DNA from: Bretschneidera sinensis
Lineage: Eukaryota > Streptophyta > Magnoliopsida > Brassicales > Akaniaceae
Assembly (NCBI GenBank): GCA_023935145.1
Contig: CM043699.1
Span: 71,209,638-71,273,637, forward strand
Direction of reading: 5' to 3'
Length of the DNA stretch: 64,000 nt
A model generated the notes under the pieces. It ran no database searches, had not been told where the DNA came from, and saw only the letters and a program-made list of their open reading frames with translations. A program made the translations under genes and the position numbers. How positions within the stretch are numbered: the stretch's first letter is position 1; every line of letters begins with the position of its first letter. Positions 43,967-55,947 of the stretch are shown here, piece after piece.

Positions 43967-45293
43967 TGATTACGCCCAAAGAGTAATGCGGTAGTTGTAG
44001 CACAACTTTGGGGTGTCGATTCCACAGGGAAACAAGTTAACTACAAAAGAAGGTGTGAACCATAACACAAACGATAAAGATTCAAGTGAGGAAAGATAAA
44101 TTTTGATAATGAAGTAATTGTGTAAAATAGATTGTAAAATATAATAGAGGAATAACAAGGTTCCAGGAATACTCCCTAGGTTCGTTTCCCTATTCCTAAC
44201 TTAATTTAGTTGTTTTTATCTCGATTGCAAGTTTCACATCTCAAACAGGAAATCGGCAAATATTCAATAAGATCATATATAAACCCTAATGTAATTGTTA
44301 TGGAATACTTTTTACTTTTCATTCATGCACATATGATCTATCCTATAGATTTATCAAGAAATGAAAATATATCTTTAATGACAATATTGTAGTAATGGAC
44401 AAACCTAAAGGATGAATCTACCGGACTCAATCATATCCAAACAATCTTAACAAGCATTACTAGATTTATATCAAGGAGAAAGACATAATCACCTGATTAG
44501 AGAAAATCTTATAATTAGATTAAAAAGTAAATCATAACAATGTTTTGACAATAAAACCCTATTACAACTTAATCAAATAAAGGAAAATAAGAACAACTAC
44601 ACTTAGGGATTCATCCTTTCACCTTGCTTGGAGATTAGTTAGCCATGGGGCTCATGGTTGAATACTTTGATGGAGGAGAATTGGCTGCTTCCTTGAGTTT
44701 CCTAGGCTTGATCCTCCTCTTATCAAACTCTAAGTGGTTTATTTATAATACAAGAGGTCCAAGGGTGTTTTTAGGGTTTAAACAATCATTAAAAGCCCTA
44801 ATTAATTTGTAACTCGGAGACAGGGTATCTGGGTCAGGCCGCGGCTCAGATTGGGTCAGGTTGCGGCTCAGAATCTTCAAGCTTCTTACACTTTTTGGAG
44901 GTCGTGGCCTGGATTGGTCCAGGTCGCGGCTCAGCCTAGGCTGGGCCGCGGTGCACACTGATGCCTTTTTCTTCTCCTTTAGCTTCTTTTTTGGAGGCCG
45001 AGGCTTAGATAATTCTAGGCCGCAATGCACACACTATAAACTTGATTTCTCTTCATTTGTCCTTCCGCAACCATGTCTTCACTTCGGTGTGCCTTGAGTC
45101 TTTGTGCTTCGATCAACAATAGCTTTTTCTCCTCTTTTGAACTTAAAGTACCTGAAAATGCACCGAAATAAGTCAATGCTCCAAGAATACCACTTTAGAG
45201 TTATTAACGTATAAAAGTGCAATTAAAGCCTAGATCAACTCTAAAATGCTAACGATTAAGAACTATTAAGATGCATTTTATGGCTCTTCATCA
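43967..45293 (-). repeat. GYPSY-D 3' LTR
   Basis: 1327 bp. Near 44820-44950 it carries a segment with repeated GGTCGCGGCTCAG-like words that is longer than in the 5' copy. Confidence 0.88.
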
Positions 45294-46770
45294 CAACCCC
45301 CAACTAGCTTATTGTTAGTCCCTAGCAATTCAAGCGAAAACAAGAGATGAATTCTACGGTGGGGATCACAACAAAGTAAAGAAATATTAGTGTTAACCAA
45401 GAGTAATTCACATTTTGTCTCAAAAATTTCACATAACACACAGCACATAGAATTATTAAATTTCACCCAAGTTCAAAAGTAATCCAAACATCAATCTTAA
45501 GATCGTCATTGACTCTTTATATCCATCTTACCACAATCCATTAATCCAAACATCCGGATGAGTTTATGCATAACATTCATGAATACGATTCTTGGCCTCT
45601 AAAACATGATAAATTGCGTGACATAATCACATAAAACAAGCTCCATAGGCTTATATTTCAAACCACTCTCCACTATTGCAGAAAAATCAAATTATATTGG
45701 ATCAATAGGTCTTAATAAACTTGTAACGTTAGGCTAAGGTAAAGGTTAAGAAAGAATGGGAAGGATTTACAAGTAAAAGAACTCAATCTCTTAGCTTTAA
45801 ACACAACCACTTTTAAGCACTAGATAACCTTACTTCATCACCCAACTTTTTCAACTATTTTTCGAGCGTTTTTCTCAAATCACCACTTTTCCTTTCTTTT
45901 CTTCTTTCTTTGCCATAATTCACTTTTTTTTTCTTTTCTTTTGTATTTTGGCATAAGACCATTCACCTCATTTTTATTTTTCTTTTCTTTTTCATAATCC
46001 CCAACTTATCTCCTTTAATGTACTTGGGATATGGTAATGATATTTTCTCATATTTCCATCCTTACTCCTTTTAAGTACTTCTCAACAAATGTGTATAGTT
46101 AAGTTCTTTTAAGAGGAAGGTAAGGATTAAATATTTTCTTAGGCTCATAAAGGTGAGTAAATGGGCTATTTGAAAGAAACAAGGCTCAAATTATTTTTAA
46201 AGAAAAAGGGCTCAAATAGATGACTAGTGGTAAATATAGCAATGGTAGGTTTGACAGGCTCAAACGGTGCAAAAAATGGCCTATATTATATCCTAAGTAA
46301 TGTGCATTCTAAGAATTCGCCTCAAGTGGTTATCAAGTAAGTTCTAGAGCTTGTCGAGACCGCAAAAATATTCACAAAATAATAAAACATAAAACTTCTC
46401 TAAATGTTTAAGACTAATCATACAATCTTACCACAAACTAGAGTCTCAAACCAAATGAAGATTGATACTTCAATTAATTTCAAACCGAAGAAAAATTTAA
46501 CTTCTTCTAAATGCTATCTGCCATCTCAATTAAGTTCATATCATTAACATGTGAATTAACTCCAAGGCAAACACAAAGCATGCTAAACACAAACAATCAA
46601 GGAAAATGACACCAAGCAGTTCAATGAAAGAAAAAGAATATGTTTCCTCCACCCCAACTTAAAAATTACATTGACCTCAATGTTAAAGAAAAGGTAAAGG
46701 AAACTCCTTTTGTAAGTAAAAGTGCACGGAAGCTGAAAATTGTGCACCTCCATTTGAATTGCATGCTATA
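45294..46770 (-). other. GYPSY-D 3' non-coding region (left of GYPSY-E)
   Basis: No frame. It begins next to the LTR with the polypurine tract (CAACCCCCAACT on the plus strand). It is closely similar to 48490-49980 of GYPSY-E, showing that the two elements belong to sister families. Confidence 0.75.
46766..46770. repeat. Target-site duplication of GYPSY-E (CTATA)
   Basis: CTATA at 46766-46770 and again at 53860-53864, exactly flanking GYPSY-E inside GYPSY-D. Confidence 0.92.
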
Positions 46771-48489
46771 TGATTACGCCCAAAGTATAACACGGTTATT
46801 GTAGTACGGCTTTGGGGTGTCGATTCCACAGGGAAACGAGTTAAGTACAAAGGAAAATGTGTGAACTTTAAAACGAAAGGTAAAAGTTAAACGATAAAAT
46901 ATGAGTTTTGATAATGATGTTTCGTAAGAAAAATTGCGTAAATGTAAATGAAATATAAATAAGAAATAACAAGGTTCCGGGAATCCTCCTTAGGTTCGTT
47001 CCCTATTTCCATTCTTGATTCAATTGATTTTATCTCGATTGCAAGTTTCACATCCCAAACAAGCAATCAGAATATATTCAATCAAGAACATTTATAACTC
47101 TAATATAATTGCTACAAATTACTCATTGATTTCGGTTCAAGCACACATGACCGATCTTAAAGATTATCAAGAAACGACAATATATCACAATGACAATATC
47201 GCAGTAATGGACAATCAGTAAAATAAATCTACCGAAATCAATCACATCCAAACAACATCAATGGAGGAGAAGGATGCAATCACCAGATTAAGAGAATCTA
47301 AAAGAAGAAGAATAAAAAGTGCATCTATCACATAAACTCAAATCCTTCTTACTTAATCAATGAATAATTCACAAACAATATTCAACAATAAAACCGTACA
47401 ACCAAATCAAGAATAGGAAATAAGGAACAATAAATCCCTAAGGATTCATCCTTTTCCCTTGTATGAAGACTAGTTGGCCATGGAAATCAAGGTGGAAGAA
47501 CAATATGGATGCTCTCCCCTTGATTTGGCCATGGAGTTCAAGTTGGAAGAACAATATGGATGCTTTCCCCCTTGATTTCCAGCCCTCAAGAAACTTAGAA
47601 ATAAAATGGAAGAATGCTGGATTTGATCCCTTGGATCCTCTCTTTTTTTCTCTCCTCCTTCTTCTTTGCTTGCTGAAAAATTGTTGGCTGCACACTCCTT
47701 AAGCATGTATTTATAGATCACAAGTAGTTAGGGGCATTTTGGTCCATAAAATGTCATTGTGTAGCCCTAATTTGGTCTTGGACCGAGTGGGAGCTGGAAA
47801 GTGAGAGTGCAGCGCTGGAAAGTGAGAGTGCAGCGCTGGAAAGTGAGAGTGCAGCGCTGGAAAGTGAGGGGCGCGGCGCTAGGTGGATGCTGATCTGGAG
47901 GCCTGACCTGTGTCTACTAAAACTGCCATAAATTTCTCTAGAAAACTCCTTTTTACGAACCGTAAAATTCCCCAGAAAATAGACTTCTGGATCTTTCTAA
48001 GCATATATGGCTCATCTCCTGGTTCTTCTTACATCAATACAGTTTAATCTGCAAAGATGATTGATCTGTACGGGAAATTCTGACAATTTAGTGAAACTCC
48101 TTTAGCTTGTATGCAGAAGTGCACACACTAGTGTGCCTACCCTTACCTTGCTCCAAAGTGATGCACACACTTGTGTGCAGTCTTTTAACTTAATGTACTT
48201 TATTAATCAAACCTTAGTTTAGACTTTAACCATCTTTGAATCATGTTTAGACATGTCTAAACCTTGGACAAATACGAGCACCGACACCCATGATCTTTTG
48301 GCACTTTAAACATGGATCGCTTTATCATCTCTTTTGTACTCAAAGCACCTAAAAATGCATCAAATTAAGTCAATGATTTATGAATATCACTTTAGAGTTA
48401 TTAACATGTAAAAGTGCGATTACGACCGAGATCAACCCTAAAATGCTAATAATTAAGTATTGTTTAGATGCATTATATGACTCTCATCA
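46771..48489 (-). repeat. GYPSY-E 3' LTR
   Basis: 1719 bp. It has four units of the 21-bp repeat GCTGGAAAGTGAGAGTGCAGC (47787-47880), against two in the 5' LTR, which accounts for most of the length difference. Confidence 0.9.
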
Positions 48490-50094
48490 CAACCCCCAAC
48501 TAGCTTATTGCTAGTCCCTAGCAATTCAAGCAAAATACATGAAATGAATTCTTTATTTAGAAATCAAAGCAAAATACAGCAATGCTGGTGTTAACCAAGA
48601 GTGATTAAAAAATCTTTGTCTCAAAAATCATGCATAACATACAACAAATAGAATCATTAAATATCACTCAAGTCCAAGAATAATCCAAATGTCAACCTTA
48701 AAATCGTTATTGACTCTTAACATCCATCTTACCACAATATATTAATCTGAACACCCGGATGATTTTATGCACAGCATTCATGAATACAAGTCTTAGCCTC
48801 TAAAAACATAATAAATTGCGTGACATCAATCACAAACCAAGCTCCATTGGCTTACTTTTCAAATCACTCTCCACTTATGTAGAAAAATCACACTACATCG
48901 GATCAATAGGTCTTTAATAAGCTTGTAATGTTAGGCTAGAGTGAAGGTCAAGAAAGAACGGGAAAGTTTAAATAAAAGAACTAAGTCTCTTAATTTAAAC
49001 ACAACTACTTTAAGCACAAGATAACCTTACTTCAACACCCAACTCTTTCAACCATTTTTCAAGCATTTCTCGCAATAAATCACCATTTTTTTTTCTTTTC
49101 TTCTTTCTTTGCCATAATTCATTTTTTTCTTTTCTTTTCTTTTTTTAATTTTGGCATAAGACCATTCACCTCCTCTTTCATTCTTTTCTTTTTTTTTTCC
49201 ACAACCCCCAACTTATCTCTTTTAATGTACTTGGATTATGGTAGTAATATTTTCTCATATTTCCACCCTTACTCTTCTTAAGTGCTTCTCAACAAATGTG
49301 TATAACTAAGTTCTTTTAAAAGAAAGGTAAGGATAAAATATTTTTAAGCTCATAAGGGTAAGTAAATGGTTTATCAAAAGAAACAAGGCTCAATTTTTTT
49401 TTTCTTTTCAAGAAAAAGGCTCAAATAGGTGACTAGCGATAAATATAACAAGGGTAAGTTTGAAAGGCTCAAACGGTTCAAAAATGGTCTATATCATATC
49501 CTAAGTAGTGTGCATTCTATGATTTTTGCCTCAAGTGATTATCAAATAAGTTCTAGAGCTTGTTGAGACCGCAAAAGTATTCACAAAACAATCACACATA
49601 AAACTTCTCCAAATACTTTAGACTAATCATGCAATCTTACCACAACCCAGAGTCTCAAACCAAAGAAAAATTGACACTTAATTTATTCTCAAAGCGAAGC
49701 ATGATTTAACTTCTTCTAAACGCTATATGCTATCTCAATTAGGCTCATATCATCGACATGTGAATTAACTCCAAGGTTAACACAAAGCATGCTAAAACAA
49801 ACAAAAAGGTAAAATGACACCAAGTAGTTCAATGAAAAACATGAAAAACAGGAATATGTTTCCTCCACCCCCAACTTAAAGTAGACATTGTCCTCAATGT
49901 GGAATAATAAGATAAGTAAACTCCCTTTGTAGCCAAAAGTGCACAGAAACTAAAAATTGTGCACCACCATGTGAACTGCTTCGTATATTTGTCCCTGAAA
50001 AAGAAATACAAAAGTAAAACTGGAAAACAGCAAAATACTAATAATAAACAAGAAAAATAATTATGAGAAATAATAAAAATAAAAGGTTATGCTT
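48490..50094 (-). other. GYPSY-E 3' non-coding region with polypurine tract
   Basis: CAACCCCCAACTAGC next to the LTR is the polypurine tract on the other strand. The rest has no frame and matches 45294-46770 of GYPSY-D. Confidence 0.75.
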
Positions 50095-50139
50095 TGGGGT
50101 GCCTCCCATGAGCGCTAAGTTTTACGTCTTCAGCCAAAC
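50095..50139 (-). other. Conserved block after the gag stop (shared with GYPSY-C)
   Basis: Minus-strand counterpart of 29785-29829: it begins GTTTGGCTGAAGA and ends GGGAGGCACCCCA. Confidence 0.75.
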
Positions 50140-50143
50140 ACTC

Positions 50144-50437
50144 TTATTCCCTCCTAGACAAGCATGAGTTGAATGCACCAGCAACTGCTTTACTGTTAAA
50201 TTGGGTGCTTGTGTTTGGAGAGGCCTCAAGGATGTTATCAGTAACATCTGCAGATTTTTGCTCGATATATGCTCTTGTGAAGCCATGGGTGGAGGTGGAC
50301 TCCAATGGATTAAGGTGATGGACCTTTTCCATGAATGAGTAAATCATGTATACTTGGTGGTTCTCGTTCACATCCTCTGATTTTTTCGTTGTTGGGATGC
50401 ATAACGACTTACCACTAAGTGTCTCAATGGCATTCAC
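50144..50437 (-). pseudogene. GYPSY-E C-terminal polyprotein tail after a protease deletion
   Basis: Begins NAIETLSGKSLCIP, which matches the GYPSY-D segment upstream of protease, and passes directly to NENHQVYMIYSFMEKV, which matches KNHQIYMIESL downstream of protease in GYPSY-D. The protease is therefore cut out between the two. It ends AFNSCLSRRE, like AFNLCFSRRD in GYPSY-C. Confidence 0.75.
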
Positions 50438-50578
50438 CTCATTTTTATTTTGTTGCGCTTGGTGCTGACCATAAGAAGTGGACTGAGCTTAAAAAGGGAA
50501 CTTACCTCGCTCAGTCACACTCAAGTAGCTCGTCAGATTGGACACTTGGCTCTTTATCTCTTTATGTTCTTCAACAAC

Positions 50579-51888
50579 CTACACAATTAAAGATTCAAGC
50601 CTTTGATTTGTCTTCCCCTGTGCTTCAATAAAAGCATGTAAAGTGTCTTCTAAAGAACTCCTAGAAGACACGGGTGCATGATATGGTTCAAGATATGGTG
50701 CAGGGGGTTGTGCAAGCTGCTGGTTTTCAGACTTCCAGCTGAAATTAGGGTGATTTCGCCATCCCGGATTATAGGTATTAGAGAAGGGTGTAGAAGGCTT
50801 CGTGTACATACCTAAGGCATTACATTGTTCCTTATACATCCCTCTCATATCAACAAATGTGGGGCACTCTTGGGTGAGATGGTCTACCCCTCCACACACA
50901 AAACATGGTTCAAAAGATTTTGCATGATTAACCACGTGTGTTGGCTTTAAGCTCTTAGTCTTTAATACCTCTAGTTCCCTAGTGAGCATCTCGACCTTGG
51001 CCTTAAGGTTATCCTCTTCCCTAAGATGGTGAATTCCACCACCATTTGGGTGATCTATAGGTCGTGACCTATTTGTGCTTTCAGTAGCACTAGGTCTAGT
51101 ATAAGTGTGAGCTTTTTCAGCACGCTCATTGAGGTACTCTATGGCCTCATCAGGATCTCTCTCTAAGAACCCACCATTACACATCATCTCTACAATTGAC
51201 GTTCTCTATAGGTAAGACCCTCATAGAAATAGCTCACTAAACGCTAATTCTCATACCCATGGTGAGGACACATACTCAACAACTCCTTAAATCTCTCCCA
51301 AGACTGATACAAAGTCTCACTGTCCTTTTGTGCAAAGGTGGAGATTTGTGTTTTTAAAGCATTGGTCTTGTGTTGGGGAAAGTATTTATTAAAGAAAATT
51401 CGATTCATCTCAGTCCACGACCCAATAGATCGTGGTCTTAGTGAATATAGCCAACTCTTAGCTCTATCCTTCAAAGCGAAAGGAAAGAACTTAAGCTTCA
51501 CAATGTCATCGGTTTCATCTTGACTATGAAAAGTCGCGACTACTTCCTCAAACTCTTTAATGTGCACATATGGGTTTTCATTATCCAAGCCATGAAAAAT
51601 AGGGAGTAATTGAATCATCCCTGTTTTAAAATCTAGTTGGCGAGTATTGGCTGGAAACATGATGCATGATGGTGTGGCTGTGCGTGTAGGGTGGAGGTAA
51701 TCCTGAAGTGTCCTAGCAACATTTTCATTAGGATTATCGGCCATGTTAACAAAATCCTCTAAATTTTCTGATGGGGGTGCACTATGGTTTGATCTAGGCG
51801 AGGTTTCGCCAATGGAGGTGGAAGGAGAGGGTAACTCTAATTCGGGTCCTCTAATGAATCTACCTCGCGAATCTCTCGGTCTAAGCAT
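50579..51888 (-). pseudogene. GYPSY-E gag
   Basis: Retroelement capsid/nucleocapsid protein. It starts MLRPRDSRGRFIRGPELELP at 51888. The capsid part contains FHGLDNENPYVHIKEFEEV and FPFALKDRAKSWLYSLRP. A TAG stop follows HHGYEN at 51244-51246 and a one-base shift lies near 51195. The frame then continues through DPDEAIEYLNERAEKAHT, a helical segment LREEDNLKAKVEMLTRELEV, and the zinc knuckle CFVCGGVDHLTQEC (CX2CX4HX4C, about 50919-50878), to NTYNPGWRNHPNFSW. Apart from the stop and shift it is well preserved. Confidence 0.9.
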
Positions 51889-52157
51889 GCACCAATTAAT
51901 TTAGAGGGGGAATAAATAAATAAAACAGAATAATAAATAAATAAACAAATAAATAAATAAAATAGAATAATAAACAAATAAATAAAACAAAATAATAAAC
52001 AAATAAATAAAACAGAATAATAAAAGAAAATTAGAAAATCAAAACAAAAGTAAAGGAACAATATTACCGTATTTACAAACTGCTGAAAAGAAAAATATTT
52101 ACAATTCTTTTACCGTCACACTCAAAGTTGACAAGCTTCCTTGTACTTAAGCTTGTT

Positions 52158-52175
52158 TCCCTGGCAACGACACCA
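52158..52175 (-). promoter_or_regulatory. GYPSY-E primer binding site (Asp-tRNA-like)
   Basis: Reads TGGTGTCGTTGCCAGGGA on the minus strand, three changes from the perfect Asp-tRNA complement. Confidence 0.75.
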
Positions 52176-52180
52176 AAATT

Positions 52181-53859
52181 TGATTATGCCCAAAGTATAA
52201 CACGGTTATTGTAGTATGGCTTTGGGGTGTCAATTCCATAAGGAAACGAGTTAAGTACAAAGGAAAATGTGTGAACCTTAAAACGAACGGTAAAAGTTAA
52301 ACGAGAAAATATGACTTTGGATAATGATGTTTCGTAAGAAAATTTGCGTAAATGTAAATGAAATATAAATAAGAAATAACAAGGTTCCGGGAATCCTCCT
52401 TAGGTTCGTTCCCTATTTCCATTCTTGATTCAATTGATTTTATCTCGATTGCAAGTTTCACATCCCAAACAAGCAATCGGAACATATTCAATCAAGCATA
52501 TTTATAACTCTAATATAATTGCTACAAATTACTCATTGATTTCGGTTCAAGCACACATGACCGATCTTAAAGATTATCAAGAAATGACAATATATCACAA
52601 TGACAATATCGCAGTAATGGACAATCAGTAAAATAAATCTACCGAAATCAATCACATCCAAACAACATCAATTGAGGAGAAGAATGCAATCACCGGATTA
52701 AGAGAATCTAAAAGAAGAAGAATAAAAAGTGCATCTATCACATGAACTCAAATCCTTCTTACTTAATCAATGAATAATTCACAAACAATATTCAACAATA
52801 AATCTATACAACTGAATCAAGAATAGGAAATAAGGAACAATAAATCCCTAAGGATTCATCCTTTTCCCTTGTATGAAGATTAGTTGGCCATGGAAATCAA
52901 AGTGGAAGAACAATATGGATGCTTTCCCCTTGATTTGGCCATGGAGTTCAAGTTGGAAGAACAATATGGATGCTCTCCCCCCTTGATTTCCAGCCCTCAA
53001 GAAACTTAGAAATAAAATGGAAGAATGCTGGATTTGAATCCCTTGGATCGTCTCTTTTTTTCTCTCCTCCTTCTTCTTTGCTTGCTGAAAAATTGTTGGC
53101 TGCACACTCCTTAAGCATGTATTTATAGATCACAAGTAGTTAGGGGCATTTTGGTCCATAAAATGTCATTGTGCAGCCCTAATTTGGTCTTGGACCGAGT
53201 GGGAGCTGGAAAGTGAGAGTGCAGCGCTGGAAAGTGAGGGGCGCGGCGCTAGGTGGATGCTGATCTGGAGGCCTGACCTGTGTCTACTAAAACTGCCATA
53301 ACTTTCTCTAGAAAACTCCTTTTTATGAACCATAAAATTCTCCAGAAAATAGACTTCCGGATCTTTCTAAGAATATATGGCTCATCTCATGGTTCTTTCT
53401 ACATCAATACAGTTTAATCTGCAAAGATGATTGATCTGTATGGGAAATTCTGGCAATTTAGTGAAACTCCTTTTGCTTGTATGCAGAAGTGCACACACTA
53501 GTGTGCTTACCCTTACCTTGCTCCAAAGTGATGCACACACTTGTGTGCAGTCTTTTAACTTACTGTACTTTATTACTCCAACCTTAGTTTAGACTTTAAC
53601 CATCTTTAAGTCATGTTTGGACATGTCTAAACCTTAGACAAATACGAGCACCGACACCCAAGATCTTTTGGCGCTTTAAACATGGATCGCTTTATCATCT
53701 CTTTTGTACTCAAAGCACCTGAAAATGCATCGAATTAAGTTAATGATTTATGAATATCAGTTTAAAGTTATTAACATGTAAAAGTGCGATTACGACCGAG
53801 ATCAACCCTAAAATGCTAATAATTAAGTATTGTTTAGATGCATTATATGACTCTCATCA
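52181..53859 (-). repeat. GYPSY-E 5' LTR
   Basis: 1679 bp, nearly identical to 46771-48489 apart from the 21-bp repeat number and scattered substitutions. Confidence 0.9.
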
Positions 53860-53864
53860 CTATA

Positions 53865-54629
53865 CTTCTTGTTGAAAGTCCGATCTACAACATAGAACAA
53901 ACAAAAAGATAGCAATTGAAGTCCAAAGTTGGAGAGAAGAAGAGTACCCACCAACTTGAAGTTTTCTTGATGAACCCAAAATCTTCTTAGAACCAAGCTT
54001 TTTGGAGAAATTTCCAAAAAAATCTACAATATTAGTGCAAAATCCTACAAGAAATGATGTTAGAATCAAGAAATTTTGAGTAAAAGTGAGTATGTAAGTG
54101 AGTGTTTGGAGAGAGGGAGAGGGAGAGAGGGTTCTCTGGTTTTGGAAAGTTTGGAAATGAAGAATGAAGTGCAGAATCTGGGTTTAAAACATGCAAATTC
54201 GTGTGTGCAGAAAACAGGTGGCAGTTGGCGTGGTGCGGCGCGGCTTAGAGAGCGCCATAGCTTGAAGGCGTGTTGAGCTGTGGACATTCTTCGGGGTGCG
54301 ACGTGGCTTCTTCTGAGGCACAACGCTAGGCTGGGCCTAGGTGTGAATTGTGGGCCGCATTGCGACCTGGCCTACTTCATTTCTTGTCTTGCTGTGAGGC
54401 AAGGTGCGCTGGACTTGGGCCTAGGCATGACCTGGGCCTGTTTCTGGCTCCCACAAAGAAAAGCAAAATACCTTGTTTGTGCACAAGAAAATTAGCAAAA
54501 TAAATATAATAAAAGTGACTTATAAACTAAAAATTAGATTAAATCAAACTAACTAAAAAACTAAAAATTAAAATTGAAATAAACTTAAACAAAACAAAAA
54601 ATAAATAAAAACATACCTTTATGGTGCGG
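53865..54629 (-). other. GYPSY-D non-coding region after integrase (right of GYPSY-E)
   Basis: A GC-richer segment with words such as GGTGCGGCGCGGC near 54230-54450. The open frames here look accidental. I see no envelope-like gene. Confidence 0.5.
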
Positions 54630-55908
54630 TCAAGGAGAATAGACGGGATCCATAAGCGGAATGTCTTCCACTTTCGGATCTTGCCTATCAATTAAGATCT
54701 TAAGGCGTTGACCATTAACTTTAAAAATCCGACCATCTCTAGTATTCTCAATTTCTACCGCCCCATTTTCAAAAACATTTTTCACTACAAAAGGGCCGGT
54801 CCACCTCGACTGAAGTTTTCCGAGATGCTTATGGAGCCTAGAATTGTATAAGAATACCCGATCATTAGGTTTAAATGTTTTCCTCAAAATATTTTTATCA
54901 TGAAACACTTTCATCTTGGCCTTATAGATTCTAGAGTTCTCATAAGCATCATTTCTTAACTCCTATAACTCGGTCAACTGATATTTTCTAAGCTTACCCG
55001 CTTTTCCTATGTCAAAATTAAAAGACTTGATGGCCCAATAAGCTTGATACTCGAGCTCTACAGGTAAGTGGCAAGGCTTTCCAAAGACAAGCCTATAAGG
55101 TGACATACCTAAGGGAGTTTTAAAGGCTATATGGTAAGCCCAAAGCGCATAAACTAGTCTCAAAGACCAATCCTTGCGATCCAGATTAATCGTTTTTTTC
55201 TAAAATTTGTTTAATTTTCCTATCAACAAGCTCTAATTGTCCACTAGTTTGAGGATGGTAGGCAGTATAAATTTTATGTAACACCCCATATTTTCTCATC
55301 AAAGCTTCAAAAGAACGGTTGCAAAAATGTGTACCTCGATCACTAATTATTGCACGTGGTGTACCAAATTGAGATAACACATTTTCTTTAAGAAATTTAA
55401 TTACCGTTCTATTATCATTGCTTCGGAAAACTGCTGCCTCTACCCACTTAGATACATAATCTATTGCCACGATGATATATTGTTATCCGAAGGAAGGAGG
55501 AAAGGGTCCCATAAAATCAATGCTCCAACAATCAAAGATTTCAATAACTAAAATAGGGTTTAAGGGCATCATATTTTGACGAGACACAGCTCCTAACTTT
55601 TGACATGTCTCACATAAGTGATAATAGATGTTTGCATCTTTAAACAAGATAGGCCAATAAAATCCACACTGCAAAATTTTAGCAGCGGTTTTTTTCATTG
55701 AAAAGTGGCCTCCACAAGCTTGGGAATGACAAAATTCCAAGACGTTAGCAATCTCTACGTTAGGGATGCAATGCCTTAAAATTTGGTCAGAGCAGTACTT
55801 GAAAAGGTAGGAATCATCCCAATAAAAATCACATACTTCATATAAGAATTTCTTTTTGTCTTGAGCGCTCCAATCCATTGGTATCTCACCGGTAGCTAAA
55901 TAATTCAC
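54630..55908 (-). pseudogene. GYPSY-D integrase, with stops and shifts
   Basis: Inserts element cDNA into chromosomes. The minus strand has the zinc-binding HSQACGGHFSMKKT (about 55735-55690) and LCETCQKLGAVSRQ (about 55610-55570). The core starts FDCWSIDFMGPFPPSFG near 55540-55490, then a stop, then YVSKWVEAAVF, IISDRGTHFCNRSFEAL (second Asp, about 55350-55300) and YHPQTSGQLELVDRKIK (Glu region, about 55255-55205; the family's usual NGQ-E reads SGQ-E). The C-terminal part has [20 protein letters not shown], then DRVFLYNSRLHKHLGKLQSR (the GPY/F-type module, about 54860-54800). The order and sequence are Athila-like. A frameshift sits near 55190 and stops are few. Confidence 0.9.
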
Positions 55909-55947
55909 AATATGAGCAAACTATGGTAGAGAGGTAATAAAGAGTAA

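Larger units (their letters stand above)
46771..53859 (-). mobile_element. GYPSY-E: gag-only Gypsy element nested in GYPSY-D
   Basis: A 7089-bp element. The LTRs are 52181-53859 (5') and 46771-48489 (3'), bounded by a perfect CTATA duplication. A variant Asp-tRNA primer site and a polypurine tract are present. The interior has gag, a short C-terminal tail, then 1.6 kb of non-coding sequence. Protease, reverse transcriptase, RNase H and integrase are all missing. The LTRs are very similar, so this insertion is younger than its host element. It must have moved with proteins from another element. Confidence 0.92.

Noticed and set aside
47438..47721. Overlapping open frames in both strands of the GYPSY-E LTR, and the matching ones at 52848-53133
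   Set aside because: They lie wholly inside LTRs, occur in both LTR copies, and have no known domain.
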